NCBI RefSeq assembly: GCF_024519285.1
Contig: NZ_JAMZCY010000005.1
Location: 248,001-312,000, forward strand
Length of the DNA stretch: 64,000 nucleotides
Source of the DNA: Cohnella sp. WQ 127256
Lineage (GTDB): Bacteria; Bacillota; Bacilli; Paenibacillales; Paenibacillaceae
Direction: 5' to 3'
The notes under the pieces were generated by a model. The model saw nothing but the letters and a program-made list of their open reading frames with translations. It was not told the DNA's origin and did not search any database. Both the position numbers and the translations under genes were made by a program. Shown piece after piece: positions 1 through 10,069 of the stretch (the first letter of the stretch is position 1; every line of letters begins with the position of its first letter).

Positions 1-2
1 TG

Positions 3-3000
3 ACGAGGCCAGATGATCCTAACAAACCCCCGATTGCTGTCATAGGAGCACCTTATTCGGTTGATGTAGGAAGTCCATTCACGGTAAATGGATCAAACTC
101 TTATGATACCGATGGACAGGTTGTTTTATTTTCGTGGGATGGACCTTGCTTTAACTTGTCTGAATATTCTGACAACAACAGCCAAATCTATCAATGTAAT
201 AGCATTGGAACTTATACGTTTGGCTTAAAGGTAGTGGATGACGATGGGGCTGTATCCCAACCTGTCTATAGATCAGTCATCGTCAGACCTCCTTTGCCAG
301 CAGCTATCATTATCGTTGATGGAACCTTGAAGGAAAATCGCAAGGTAGTGTTGGATGGTAGCGAAAGTGTAAGCTCCCCAAGCTTTCCGATTAATAAATA
401 TGAATGGGAGATCACACCGTCGACAGGGGGAAGTTCGGCTACTGTTAAGTATGTTGGATCACTTAGCCAGGCCAAGTTAGATTCCCTTTTCAAAAAAGAA
501 GGTACATACAACGTAAAACTGACGGTATGTAATAGCTATGGTTGTGACACTAGAGAGCGGTTCATCACGGTCAAGCCCGATAAGCCCCCGATCATGGAAA
601 CCAGTAGCATCACGCCAGTCTACCGTCAAAGCTATAATGAAAATAAAGCTCTTATCGAACTGGAAGATTATTCTTACTCTTCGGATGGAGATATCATCGT
701 TTCGAGAACAGTCGCAGTCGCTTTTGACACCAAAAACGATGGCTGCGCTAACGATGGGTATACAACATTAACAAGCGTTGCAGGAAAGCGATATTCCTAT
801 TTTGCGCCAGAAGTAGGTAACTATTGCTTCAAAGTAATGGCTACGGAGACGTTTGGAGAGCCGACGATTCCTCAATTCATTACTGCAGCGGATTATCGCT
901 CAGGAGTATCCGAAGTAAAAGTAAATGTGGACAATTACGCACCTAGTACATCCTTTGGAATTCTCAAGAAAAAGTTTGTGGATATCAACTTTAACTTAGG
1001 CGAGAGTACGTATGCCTCAATGGATGTACTCAAGACAAAAGTTAATACGCTTGTCCTACCTGAACTTGCAGCGAATGGAATAGACGCGAAAGTAACATAT
1101 AGCGATTCAAGACCTGCTGCTTCCAAATTGCTCTATTTTGAAACGCGACGAAACCGTTGGGATAACGAAGATAAAGAGGACGTATTTGAGGGTGTTCGAA
1201 GATATGCCTTCGATCCAGACAAACAACAATTAAGAGAAATCACTGTACTGACCTCGTACTATTCAGAGGTGCAATCTCCAATCGTAATGCCTGACGATAC
1301 AATATATTACGTGAAGTATGCTTACAATTATCCAGAATCAAACTACTCGGTTATGAAATATGATCCTGTCGATAAGAAGTCAACGGTAGTTTTCAGTCCT
1401 CCGTACTTTGATGGAGGGATATACGGATATCGTGGCTTCAAAAATTTAGGTGGATTAGCGATCAACCGACAGGGAAATATTTTCGTTAGCACACACTGGA
1501 AGCCTACTGGTGGAAGCAATTATTCGGGTGTAATGATGTATGACCCAGTCACGAGAACTCTAAGCAATATTGCTGAAAACTCACAAAATGGCAATGGTTA
1601 CGGACAATTCACGACTGACTTTATGGGTAATGTTTACGCAGCAATTGCACCAGGTGCCGGATCTTCGAGATGGAACATATTTTCTCCTCAAGGTAATTCT
1701 GCGGGTTACACGGATATTAGAAGTAATATGGGATATGTCCACACACCAGATGGTGCTAGTTGGGATCTGGATTGGAGGGACAATAGTCTCAGCGGAATTA
1801 GAGGCGCTGTAAGTAATCCGGTTAGCAGTAGATCGCAAACCTACTTATATTATACGGCAAAAAGAACTTTGGCATCTGAATCCGGTTTGATGAAATTCAA
1901 TACCATTACTAGATTAGAAGAACAGATAGATCCTAATCTTGTAATTATCGTGGGTATGACTTACGACGAAAAGTTATACTATTATAACCCTGCTGATTAT
2001 TCTAATCCGCTTAACATTTATGTCTATGACCCTGCTAAAAACAGCAAAGAACTCGCCTTTACTTTTGCTCAGTATCCTGGCAATGGAGCCACGGAAAAGA
2101 TATCTGCTGGTGTTAATTTATTAGTACCCACAACAGATGTTGCATTCGCTCCGGCGTCAGACATAGCGCTTAAAGGTGCTACGTGGAGAGATCCAACAAA
2201 TAAATACTATGTGGATATCTCAAACAAATACCGCGCGGATCTGAGTACAGGCCAAATACAAAGCAGTATGCTAAAAGAATTACTGGAAGATAACATTTCA
2301 TACAATGTGCTCGGAGCTGCAGTCAATGAGGCGCAATCGAATGCCCTTATTGCTTTAAATGATGGCAACGGCAAGTATTACGACAACAGCGATCCGGACA
2401 CTGCATTAACGACATTCAGAGATGATCTGATTACGAGAGTGAATCAGGATGTGGTTTTAGATCACTACCTACTATTGGGTGAGTCACTTGATTACATGAC
2501 GAGTTATCTGGATCCGGAGTATGACGAGGAAATCTCCTCAAGGTGGCGTTTTGATCATGATCCGAGCGTCTTTGAGAACAACCAAGGGTCGATCGATAAT
2601 AACGGAGGGTTTATACCAGGCGCGATTATTACGCCTCCGAAAGTCGGGAAGTACGAAGTCCAGTATCAGGCACAGGATGATCCGACGACGAACTCCAATT
2701 ACTTCTCCTATAGAAAGTGGAGCGAGGGACCGGGTGACACACTGACGTTCTATGTCCATCGTGCACCGTTTGCTTTGTACACGGCGAGTGCAAATCTGGT
2801 CAGTAATCAATACCATGTAAATATTAATGAGTATTCCTACGATCTAGATCATCAAACAGCTACAGGTAAAGGGATTGTGCAGAAGGTTTGGCGTTGGAAA
2901 AATGCAAAGGATACAGGCTGGACTCCAGGCTTACCGCCAAGCGTTCTTGCAGACAACGAGCAATATGTCGTTTCGCTTAAGGTTAAGGATATTGAAGGCG

Positions 3001-4373
3001 CATGGTCAGATGAGAATGTACAGATCATCGGATCAACAGGGAATCTCCCCCCTGTCGCGTTATTTACGGCAGAACCAGCACGGCTCTCAGCTGCAGACAA
3101 CTTAATAATTACAGATCTCTCCTACGACCCGAACAACGATCCGATTGTGGAGCGTAAATGGGAAGCGATGAAGGATGGTGTGCAAGTTTACGCAGGAGCT
3201 ACAGCGCCAACTGCCGCTCAACTAAAGAGTGGAGCAACGTCACAAGGTAAGCCTGTAATCGGTACGTATACGATCTCTCTTCAAGTTCGCGACGCACCAC
3301 CTGTCGGTATCTCCATGTGGAGTAACATCTATAAGCAGGTTATTCAAATCCTTAACGTGCCTCCAGAGGCTGAGATGGTGGTTCCCAATGGGACAAAGGA
3401 TAGTCCTACGATATTTAACTCGAAGCGACCCAATCTTTCTTGGAAACAAACCGACGTTGATCCAGGCACGGTGTTTAAGAAATATCAGCTTCAGATTATT
3501 AATGAAACGAACAACAATTTCATTCTGGATACGGGAGAGCTGAATCAAAATACGAGCTCAACGACCGCGAGCTGGATAGTCAATAAAGACCTCCCTTCCG
3601 GGAAAAAGATGCAGGTAAGGGTGCGAGTGAACGATGGGACAGAATGGTCCAAATGGTCCACGTCAACTTGGTTTATGATCAATTCACCGCCAAAGGCGGA
3701 TTTTGATTGGACTCCCAAGCCGGCTTGGGAAGGAGATCAGATTACATTAATCAATCAATCCACGGATCCAGACGAAGACTCTTTAACCTACCATTGGGAA
3801 ATGACGGGTCCCAAAGGTTATTCAAGAAGTAGTAATGAGATGAACCCAAAAATCTCAGATACGGCGGATCGACCAGGCATTTACAATGTGACGTTAACGG
3901 TTAAGGATCCAAACGATGGAAGGGATACGATTACGAAACAGATCGTTGTTGGGGAGCTCACTTTAGCAGCTTGGGTTAAGCACACACCAGAGTGGGAGCA
4001 GAACAGATTACACTGGAACTCTAAATACCCTAAAAAGCTTCGTGCGGACAACGTATTTTGGGCGGGTGAAGCATTCGTACTGGAAGCGAACGTAACAGAT
4101 ACCGGAGTATCCGAAACACATGCGATCTCTGTGAACGCCGTTGCGGCTACCGAGCTACAAAAAAGCTTAACAGAAGCTTCTCCGGGTTCTGTCACTTGGA
4201 CAGGGATTCTGCGCGAAGGGGATACACACATTACCTTCGAAGATTTGCCAGACGGTATATATTCCTTCGTCTTTACGGTTAATTATAGTAACGGGGTAAC
4301 GAAAACATCCACCGTGATTATTGAAATCAGAAATACGGTAGATGAGTTTGTCCAGGTTCATAGAATCCAATAA
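3..4373 (+). CDS. PKD-repeat surface protein, 5' end outside window
   Basis: The reading frame is open from the left edge, so the gene starts upstream; about 1,456 codons are visible. PKD (Ig-like) repeats recur, recognised by GTYTFGLKVVDDDG near 210-245, GTYNVKLTV near 500, GTYTISLQVRD near 3265 and GIYNVTLTVKDPNDG near 3880; the first visible PKD repeat begins before the nearest internal TTG at 156, which shows that TTG is not the true start. A central part (about 1150-2150) has MYDPVTRT- and KYDPVDKK-like repeats suggesting a beta-propeller. No LPXTG or SLH anchor is seen at the C-terminus. PKD domains usually mediate binding at the cell surface; the ligand is unknown. A terminator follows directly. 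Confidence 0.85.
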   Translation, partial: TRPDDPNKPPIAVIGAPYSVDVGSPFTVNGSNSYDTDGQVVLFSWDGPCFNLSEYSDNNSQIYQCNSIGTYTFGLKVVDDDGAVSQPVYRSVIVRPPLPAAIIIVDGTLKENRKVVLDGSESVSSPSFPINKYEWEITPSTGGSSATVKYVGSLSQAKLDSLFKKEGTYNVKLTVCNSYGCDTRERFITVKPDKPPIMETSSITPVYRQSYNENKALIELEDYSYSSDGDIIVSRTVAVAFDTKNDGCANDGYTTLTSVAGKRYSYFAPEVGNYCFKVMATETFGEPTIPQFITAADYRSGVSEVKVNVDNYAPSTSFGILKKKFVDINFNLGESTYASMDVLKTKVNTLVLPELAANGIDAKVTYSDSRPAASKLLYFETRRNRWDNEDKEDVFEGVRRYAFDPDKQQLREITVLTSYYSEVQSPIVMPDDTIYYVKYAYNYPESNYSVMKYDPVDKKSTVVFSPPYFDGGIYGYRGFKNLGGLAINRQGNIFVSTHWKPTGGSNYSGVMMYDPVTRTLSNIAENSQNGNGYGQFTTDFMGNVYAAIAPGAGSSRWNIFSPQGNSAGYTDIRSNMGYVHTPDGASWDLDWRDNSLSGIRGAVSNPVSSRSQTYLYYTAKRTLASESGLMKFNTITRLEEQIDPNLVIIVGMTYDEKLYYYNPADYSNPLNIYVYDPAKNSKELAFTFAQYPGNGATEKISAGVNLLVPTTDVAFAPASDIALKGATWRDPTNKYYVDISNKYRADLSTGQIQSSMLKELLEDNISYNVLGAAVNEAQSNALIALNDGNGKYYDNSDPDTALTTFRDDLITRVNQDVVLDHYLLLGESLDYMTSYLDPEYDEEISSRWRFDHDPSVFENNQGSIDNNGGFIPGAIITPPKVGKYEVQYQAQDDPTTNSNYFSYRKWSEGPGDTLTFYVHRAPFALYTASANLVSNQYHVNINEYSYDLDHQTATGKGIVQKVWRWKNAKDTGWTPGLPPSVLADNEQYVVSLKVKDIEGAWSDENVQIIGSTGNLPPVALFTAEPARLSAADNLIITDLSYDPNNDPIVERKWEAMKDGVQVYAGATAPTAAQLKSGATSQGKPVIGTYTISLQVRDAPPVGISMWSNIYKQVIQILNVPPEAEMVVPNGTKDSPTIFNSKRPNLSWKQTDVDPGTVFKKYQLQIINETNNNFILDTGELNQNTSSTTASWIVNKDLPSGKKMQVRVRVNDGTEWSKWSTSTWFMINSPPKADFDWTPKPAWEGDQITLINQSTDPDEDSLTYHWEMTGPKGYSRSSNEMNPKISDTADRPGIYNVTLTVKDPNDGRDTITKQIVVGELTLAAWVKHTPEWEQNRLHWNSKYPKKLRADNVFWAGEAFVLEANVTDTGVSETHAISVNAVAATELQKSLTEASPGSVTWTGILREGDTHITFEDLPDGIYSFVFTVNYSNGVTKTSTVIIEIRNTVDEFVQVHRIQ

Positions 4374-4392
4374 ACTTCATTTCTAACTAGTC

Positions 4393-4437
4393 AAGCGCCC
4401 TTACTCCCGTGTTCATACGAGAGAAAGGGCGCTTTTT
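4393..4437 (+). terminator. Rho-independent terminator after PKD protein
   Basis: An inverted repeat of about 14 bp (AAGCGCCCTTACTC with GAGAAAGGGCGCTT, one mismatch) is followed by a short T run. It separates the PKD gene from the glycan locus. Confidence 0.85.
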
Positions 4438-4563
4438 GCCTGCTTAAATTGGTCTTGTGGAAGGGTAAGTATCCAAGTCCAACCTTGCGTAATCGCATAT
4501 ATTGATTGCGAGAGTGGGGATTCGGAATTTTTTTGACATCTACAAGTACTGGAGGGATACAAG

Positions 4564-5688
4564 TTGGGGAGAACGCAAAAGCATAACGCGGGTAGTCGGT
4601 ATGAAGCCGATCATCGTAAAGGCCGTGTGGATGGTTATTCTTTCGGTTGGATGGACGGACATTGGCTAGGGCGTTGTGAGGCTGTTGTTCGCAAGGCAAC
4701 ACCAATCCCGGCTAAACGCCCCATTCATGTGTTATATGTCACTTCTGGCAAAGAATATCCTTACTCGCCACTCGATAACGGAATTATCGAATCCCTGAAG
4801 ATGATCACTGAAAAGGTAACCATCGTCGTTCCGGAAGATCCTATCGCCTCGGTTGCAGCCCAAGTCAGACCCGATATGATGCTTGCGTTAGATGGAATGC
4901 ATTTGGGGGTTGAGAAGGTTCAAGCTGTAAATGTTCTTGGCATTAGAACGGCTATCTGGTTTACGGATGACCCTTATTATTCGGATATTACGGCGTCCAT
5001 TGCACTCAACTATCAACACGTATTCACGCTTGAGCGGAATTGCGTACCCTTCTATATAGAGAAAGGCTGCGGCCAAGTTTCCTATTTACCGCTCGGGGTA
5101 TATCCGGGCTCCTACTATCCAAGGAATACACCACGATCGTTGCGGAGCGATATTTGTTTTATAGGCTCAGCCTATTGGAACCGAGTGAACTTATTTAACC
5201 AACTGATCCCTATGTTAGCGCATAGACGATTGCATATTTCCGGAATTTGGTGGGATCGATTAGCTGAATATGAGCGCTGGAAAGGATTAATTGACTTGGA
5301 CATGTGGATGGGACCTGATAAAACTTCTGAGAGATACATGGCCAACAAAATCGTGATTAATTCACATCGTGCGAGTGACGACGATACTTTTAATCAGAAT
5401 GAAGCTCTGATAACCGCTGTTTCTCCTAACCCCAGAACATTTGAAATCTCAGCCTCGGCTACTTTGCAATTGTCAGATTGGCGCGAAGATATTTCTCAAT
5501 TTTATATTCCGGGTCAAGAGATTGTGACATACGACTCGCCAGAGGATTTAGTGGCTAAAGTGGATTATTACTTGGAGCATGAAGAAGAACGGCAAGAGAT
5601 TGCGCTAAGAGGATTATATCGAACGCTCAGGGATCACACTTACGTTTCTAGACTTAATCAGCTATTGGATTTGACGATGAATGGTTAA
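4564..5688 (+). CDS. CgeB-like glycosyltransferase with N-terminal GX3 helix
   Basis: 374 residues, starting at TTG with GGAGG eight bases upstream. The N-terminus has glycines at exactly every fourth residue (G20, G24, G28, G32, G36). The rest is a CgeB/spore-maturation-type GT-B glycosyltransferase: an N-terminal Rossmann half with IWFTDDPYY, then SDICFIGSAYWNR and the nucleotide-sugar-side motif NPRTFEISASATLQLSD. It is a close paralogue of the gene at 24974. CgeB in Bacillus subtilis belongs to the late sporulation cge genes tied to the spore surface; donor and acceptor here are unknown. It is the first gene of the glycan locus and is followed by a phosphotransferase 24 bases downstream. 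Confidence 0.85.
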   Translation: MGRTQKHNAGSRYEADHRKGRVDGYSFGWMDGHWLGRCEAVVRKATPIPAKRPIHVLYVTSGKEYPYSPLDNGIIESLKMITEKVTIVVPEDPIASVAAQVRPDMMLALDGMHLGVEKVQAVNVLGIRTAIWFTDDPYYSDITASIALNYQHVFTLERNCVPFYIEKGCGQVSYLPLGVYPGSYYPRNTPRSLRSDICFIGSAYWNRVNLFNQLIPMLAHRRLHISGIWWDRLAEYERWKGLIDLDMWMGPDKTSERYMANKIVINSHRASDDDTFNQNEALITAVSPNPRTFEISASATLQLSDWREDISQFYIPGQEIVTYDSPEDLVAKVDYYLEHEEERQEIALRGLYRTLRDHTYVSRLNQLLDLTMNG

Positions 5689-5712
5689 TAGCCGCGAAGA
5701 GGATGAGAACTT

Positions 5713-6804
5713 ATGAGCCGAGCTAAAGAAATAGACAGAAGATTGATTAGAAGGAAATGGAAAGAAATGAATTTTGCGCACGAATTCGAGCCTTTTTATG
5801 ACGATGAAGTAACGTTAAATCATCGGAAAATGAGATGTTTAAAGGACTCATACAAAAGCAGTGTTTGGAAGCTTGAAATCAAAGTGAACCAAAAAAGTTA
5901 CCCCATTATTCTTAAAATTTCTAAGCATTTAAGAAAAGCACGACCAGAAAGCACGGTTGAAAAAAATATATATCGAAAAGCGAAAAAAGTGCTTCAACCG
6001 TTCATGCCGCAAATTTACATGACGAAGAGAAACGTTAATGGTCATGACTTATGGGTACTTATGGAATATATCGAACCGATCAAAGGACGGGTGAAATATA
6101 ACCCTGACCACTTTTCCAAAATAATTCCGACTTTGGCGAAGCTTCATGCCTCTACTATGGGTAATCGAATAGAGCAACATGAACGTGTTTTCGCCGGGTG
6201 GTTACCTCGATACGATTCACAAGAGTTGATCGATGAAAGAGTTCAAATCAATCAACAAACGATTTATTATCTCGAAAAGGCGATGGATATCCCTAAGCTC
6301 AAAGCCAAATTGAACCCACACTACACGCCTCTGCGGAAATTGTTGAAAAGAGGGCCAGGATACTTCCCAGAGGTTACGAAAGCAGGGATGAGTATCGTTC
6401 ATGGGGATTTGCATACGGCAAATATAGCTAGCAACAATATTAAGGATAAAGACTGGAAGCTCAAATTTATCGATTGGGAAGGCGCGAAGTTTGCCCCTTG
6501 TTGGTTTGATCTCGTCAATCTGATCGGAGTATTTCTAGCGTATCGGAGAGAGTGGAAGGATGAGGAAGAAGCGATAACCCGTCGTTCCGTTCATCAGTAT
6601 GCAGAGGAAATGAGAAAGAATGGCGTTGATTTTGAAATAGACCCTATGAAGCTATATGAAATGGCCTATCTGAAACGAATATTGGAAAGAAGCTTGTACT
6701 TACAATTGAGCTGGGCTGTGACAGGAAAAAAAGAAGCGAAGCTTCTATCCGTTCACTTGGAGAAATTGAGTATGTGGGGAAAAAAATATGGTTTGTATGA
6801 ATGA
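5713..6804 (+). CDS. CotS-like phosphotransferase (APH/choline-kinase fold)
   Basis: 363 residues, ATG start behind an AGAGGATGAG ribosome site. The C-terminal half carries the phosphotransferase catalytic loop HGDLHTAN (H230, D232, N237) and the metal-binding aspartate in FIDWEGAKF (D254). This places it in the aminoglycoside-phosphotransferase/CotS-like fold, known from spore-coat proteins CotS and YutH as well as small-molecule kinases. It is full length and the catalytic residues are intact. Unlike its paralogue at 6908, it has no GX3 helix. Substrate unknown; a sugar or amino-alcohol of the glycan is plausible (inference). Confidence 0.82.
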   Translation: MSRAKEIDRRLIRRKWKEMNFAHEFEPFYDDEVTLNHRKMRCLKDSYKSSVWKLEIKVNQKSYPIILKISKHLRKARPESTVEKNIYRKAKKVLQPFMPQIYMTKRNVNGHDLWVLMEYIEPIKGRVKYNPDHFSKIIPTLAKLHASTMGNRIEQHERVFAGWLPRYDSQELIDERVQINQQTIYYLEKAMDIPKLKAKLNPHYTPLRKLLKRGPGYFPEVTKAGMSIVHGDLHTANIASNNIKDKDWKLKFIDWEGAKFAPCWFDLVNLIGVFLAYRREWKDEEEAITRRSVHQYAEEMRKNGVDFEIDPMKLYEMAYLKRILERSLYLQLSWAVTGKKEAKLLSVHLEKLSMWGKKYGLYE

Positions 6805-6810
6805 GCTGCT

Positions 6811-6863
6811 TTCCCGTATTCGTGATATGAGTTACTTGTTATTAATGTCACGAATACGGGTTT
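6811..6863 (+). terminator. Hairpin, likely weak terminator
   Basis: A perfect 13-bp inverted repeat (CCCGTATTCGTGA with TCACGAATACGGG), loop of 22 bases, ends in TTT only. It lies between the two phosphotransferase genes and may reduce read-through rather than end transcription. Confidence 0.6.
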
Positions 6864-6907
6864 CCACATAAGATGGAGAGGGAATTTGAAGTGGAGGATT
6901 AATAAAT

Positions 6908-8089
6908 ATGCATAATACTAATGATTCAGCCGGGTTTGAAAATGGGAGACTAGAGGGATTCCAAAAAGGTAAACAGGATGGTTTCATAAAAGGACGTGAG
7001 GATGCACTTCACATTAAGCGTAATCCTCCACTTAACGAGATTAGCTTGAAATGGCGTGAAGCTCAATGTGCGGACAAATTAGCCGGACATTTCGGTCATG
7101 CCGTTACGTTAAATGATCATAACATGGAGTGCTTGAAGGAAACCGTCAAAAGCACAATCTGGAAACTTGAAATAACAGCGAATGGGGTCATCTATCCAGT
7201 CATTCTTAAAATATTTAAAGCCCCTGTAGCGAATCAGGATTTGATTGAGTTAAATATGTACCGCAAAGCAAGTGGGATTCTAACGGACGTGATGCCTACT
7301 ATCTATGCGATAGAAGAGGAGGCAGACGGTCAAAATATCTGGGTTTTTATGGAGTTTGTTCCTCAATTAAAGGGTCAGGTCATTTTTACACCGGATCATT
7401 TTGACAAGATTATTCCTGCCCTAGCGAAGTTGCATGCCCAAACCTATAATGAAAGGTTTTATGATCGTTGGGAAACATTTGTCGATTGGCTACCTCTTTA
7501 TCAATCGGAATCTAAGATACTTGAGCGACAGAAGGCGAACAAGGAAACTCTCGAATATTTGGATAAAGCGATGAGTCGACCTGATTTGAAACAGATATTG
7601 GATCCTAGTTACAGCAGACTGAAGGTCATCTTGAGCAAAGGGCCAGAATATTTCCAGGAGCTAGTGCAGGCTGGGAAAAGTATTATCCATAACGATCTTC
7701 AGACTCCGAATATCGGCTGTAACAATGTGGGAGAAGCGGACTGGAACATAAAATTTATTGATTGGGAAGGCGCTCGGTTCGCACCTTGTTGGTTCGATAT
7801 GTTTAATTTGATCGGTGTGTTTTTTGCTTACCGCAAAGACTGGAGAAGTAGTGAGGATGCGGTGATTCACCGTTGTACCCATCTATATACCGAGGAGATG
7901 CGGAAATACGGAATCGAGTTTAAGGTAGACCCCGTCCGATTGTACAAAATGGCCTACTTACAACGAGTACTGGAAAGGAGCTTGTATTTGCAGCTTCAAT
8001 GGGCAACCGATGGGCAAAAACAGGCATTTTTATTAGAAGGCTATCTGGAGAAAATCAAAGTCTGGGGTAAGGAACTCCGTTTATATTAA
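6908..8089 (+). CDS. CotS-like phosphotransferase with N-terminal GX3 helix
   Basis: 393 residues. Residues 9-33 have G9, G13, G17, G21, G25, G29 and A33, a perfect four-residue period, followed by a phosphotransferase domain clearly paralogous to the upstream gene. The catalytic loop reads HNDLQTPN (H261, D263, N268): the usual Gly after His is Asn and the second His is Gln, but the catalytic Asp and Asn stay. FIDWEGARF supplies the metal-binding Asp (D285). Activity is therefore plausible, with altered substrate geometry. The ATG is preceded by a modest GGAGGATTAAT site. FkbH follows 25 bases downstream. Confidence 0.82.
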   Translation: MHNTNDSAGFENGRLEGFQKGKQDGFIKGREDALHIKRNPPLNEISLKWREAQCADKLAGHFGHAVTLNDHNMECLKETVKSTIWKLEITANGVIYPVILKIFKAPVANQDLIELNMYRKASGILTDVMPTIYAIEEEADGQNIWVFMEFVPQLKGQVIFTPDHFDKIIPALAKLHAQTYNERFYDRWETFVDWLPLYQSESKILERQKANKETLEYLDKAMSRPDLKQILDPSYSRLKVILSKGPEYFQELVQAGKSIIHNDLQTPNIGCNNVGEADWNIKFIDWEGARFAPCWFDMFNLIGVFFAYRKDWRSSEDAVIHRCTHLYTEEMRKYGIEFKVDPVRLYKMAYLQRVLERSLYLQLQWATDGQKQAFLLEGYLEKIKVWGKELRLY

Positions 8090-8114
8090 TCGCTTTTGAA
8101 AGGAAGGAAGCCTA

Positions 8115-9836
8115 ATGAGTAACGTTCTGACCCATCTTGAATTGGCTGATCAGCTGCTCGGTGTCCTTCCTACCCGAGAGCGAATAGCAAGAAGCCAGAA
8201 GCTACCTGTCCACCGAACCTATTTGGTCAGAGTAGATAGAACGATGCCCTTTGAATTCATCAGAAATCTGATGCTACCATTTTGCGGATTATGGGGGGCG
8301 GATGTCCAGTTTGATTTTTCCGACTATGATGCGGCTTTATCCCAGCTTGGCGGCGATCTTCAGGCAGACGCTTATTTGCTATGGTTAGATTGGCGAATTT
8401 ATCGTGAGTCCATGACGCCGCTAGCGGCAGTACAGTGGCTGATGGAGCGTATTGAGCAACTCCGTATAGGGACAGACAAAACGGTATTGGTGAATAACTG
8501 GCCGGAGTCGATGGATCACGGAGATAAAATGTTTGGCTTTCGAATAACATCAACCGATCGCGGGTGGATACGAAGGCTAAATGCATGTCTAGCCGATTAC
8601 ATCGAAAATACACCAGGATGTGAATTGGTCGATCTATCCAATCTCGCTTATGGGCAGCATGAAGCAGAATCCTTTTTCGATTACAGGAATGAAGTAGCTA
8701 GTAACTATCCTTTCTCCAATAAGGCGACCATTATGATGGCCCAACATCTTGGGGTTCATTTGTTTCCCGCTGTTTTTACACCTCGACTAAAGGCCATTGC
8801 CCTCGATCTTGACGATACTCTTTACAGCGGGGTTTTGGGAGAAGACGGTAGCGAAGGTGTCAAAGTAACAGACGGTCATAAGGACTTGCAAAAATTACTA
8901 TTAAAGCTTAAGAACTCCGGAATCCTGTTAACAATTTGCAGTCGCAATGAAGAGAACGACGTCAAGGCGTTGTTCGAAAGCAGAGAAGATTTTCCGTTAA
9001 AGTGGTCCGATTTCGCGGCTGTTTGCGCGAACTGGGAGCCGAAAGCAGATAATTTGAATACGTTGGCACAGTTGATTAATATCGATTCCTCGGCTTTTTT
9101 GTTTGTTGATGATAACACAGCTGAGTTGCTTAAAGTGGCTTCCACGCTGCCGGAAGTTCACTTGCTTCGCGCGAATCTTGATGGAAGGCAGACGATGAAT
9201 AAAATCTGTGACTTCCCTGGACTGTATCAGATTCATCCGGACGGTGAAGCAGCTTCAAGGACGCACGATATACAAGCTAATCAACAACGGGAAAAGATTA
9301 GAAAGGATATCTCTGACTACAGTACGTATTTGGAGAGTTTGAGGATGGTCGTGAGTATTTATGAAAATGAGTCTTCACACTCTGGACGCCTCTACGATTT
9401 AAGCCATAAAACAAATCAATTTAATTTAGCTTTGCGACGTATGACAGAAATGGAAGCACAAGAGGTTATGGATCCCGACCATTATGTAACACTTACAGTT
9501 CGACTCACGGATCTATTATCCGATAGTGGGATTATCGGAGCTTTTGTCTGCCAAGTGGAGGGACCAAATGCCCGGTTGATCGAAATGCTCTTCAGTTGCA
9601 GAGCGCTAGGACGTGAAGTCGAGACCGTGTCGTTTGCTAGCTTACTGGAAAAATTAACTGTTCTAGGCGTGGAACGTCTAAGTGTGGATTGTACAGAGGG
9701 ACCCCGGAATAATCCCGCGATTGACTGGTTGAGGCGCTTTGTAACAGGTATACCTGAAAATCTACCTCTCCCCGAGTTATTAATCGATGTCAGGTCGGCC
9801 TGTATGAAGCATCCGGCAATTGTGGAGGTGATCTAA
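8115..9836 (+). CDS. FkbH-like HAD-IIIC protein (glyceryl-ACP forming family)
   Basis: 573 residues, ATG behind AAGGAAGGAAG. The HAD motif DLDDTLYSG (nucleophile D231, D233) and the following VLGEDG are the FkbH signature; the N-terminal 220 residues match the SGNH-like region often preceding it, and the C-terminus is acetyltransferase-like. FkbH proteins dephosphorylate 1,3-bisphosphoglycerate and load a glyceryl unit on an acyl carrier protein. The stop codon overlaps the start of the carrier-protein gene by one base (TAATG), so the two are translationally coupled. A role in adding a glycerate-derived substituent to the glycan is inferred. Confidence 0.85.
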   Translation: MSNVLTHLELADQLLGVLPTRERIARSQKLPVHRTYLVRVDRTMPFEFIRNLMLPFCGLWGADVQFDFSDYDAALSQLGGDLQADAYLLWLDWRIYRESMTPLAAVQWLMERIEQLRIGTDKTVLVNNWPESMDHGDKMFGFRITSTDRGWIRRLNACLADYIENTPGCELVDLSNLAYGQHEAESFFDYRNEVASNYPFSNKATIMMAQHLGVHLFPAVFTPRLKAIALDLDDTLYSGVLGEDGSEGVKVTDGHKDLQKLLLKLKNSGILLTICSRNEENDVKALFESREDFPLKWSDFAAVCANWEPKADNLNTLAQLINIDSSAFLFVDDNTAELLKVASTLPEVHLLRANLDGRQTMNKICDFPGLYQIHPDGEAASRTHDIQANQQREKIRKDISDYSTYLESLRMVVSIYENESSHSGRLYDLSHKTNQFNLALRRMTEMEAQEVMDPDHYVTLTVRLTDLLSDSGIIGAFVCQVEGPNARLIEMLFSCRALGREVETVSFASLLEKLTVLGVERLSVDCTEGPRNNPAIDWLRRFVTGIPENLPLPELLIDVRSACMKHPAIVEVI

Positions 9837-10069
9837 TGAATGACGAACTGAAGAATGAAACAGCCTTGATCTTATCCGAGGTACTGAACATCACAATTTC
9901 ACCAGGTGAAAATCCCAGACGAATTGAAATAGCGAATTGGGATTCCTTGAATCATATGGAGCTTATTTTACGGCTGGAGGAAAAGTTTCAAGTCCGTTTT
10001 ACAATGGGGGAAGTTGCAGCAATCCAAAGCTTAGATGATCTAGTCCATATCATAGGAGTGAAATCATGA
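9836..10069 (+). CDS. Acyl carrier protein
   Basis: 77 residues, typical ACP length. WDSLNHMEL contains the phosphopantetheine attachment serine (S37) in a DSL motif. The start is preceded by GGAGGTGATCTA, a near-perfect ribosome site inside the FkbH end. It overlaps the next gene by four bases (ATGA). It most likely carries the unit loaded by the FkbH-like protein rather than serving fatty-acid synthesis. Confidence 0.9.
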   Translation: MNDELKNETALILSEVLNITISPGENPRRIEIANWDSLNHMELILRLEEKFQVRFTMGEVAAIQSLDDLVHIIGVKS

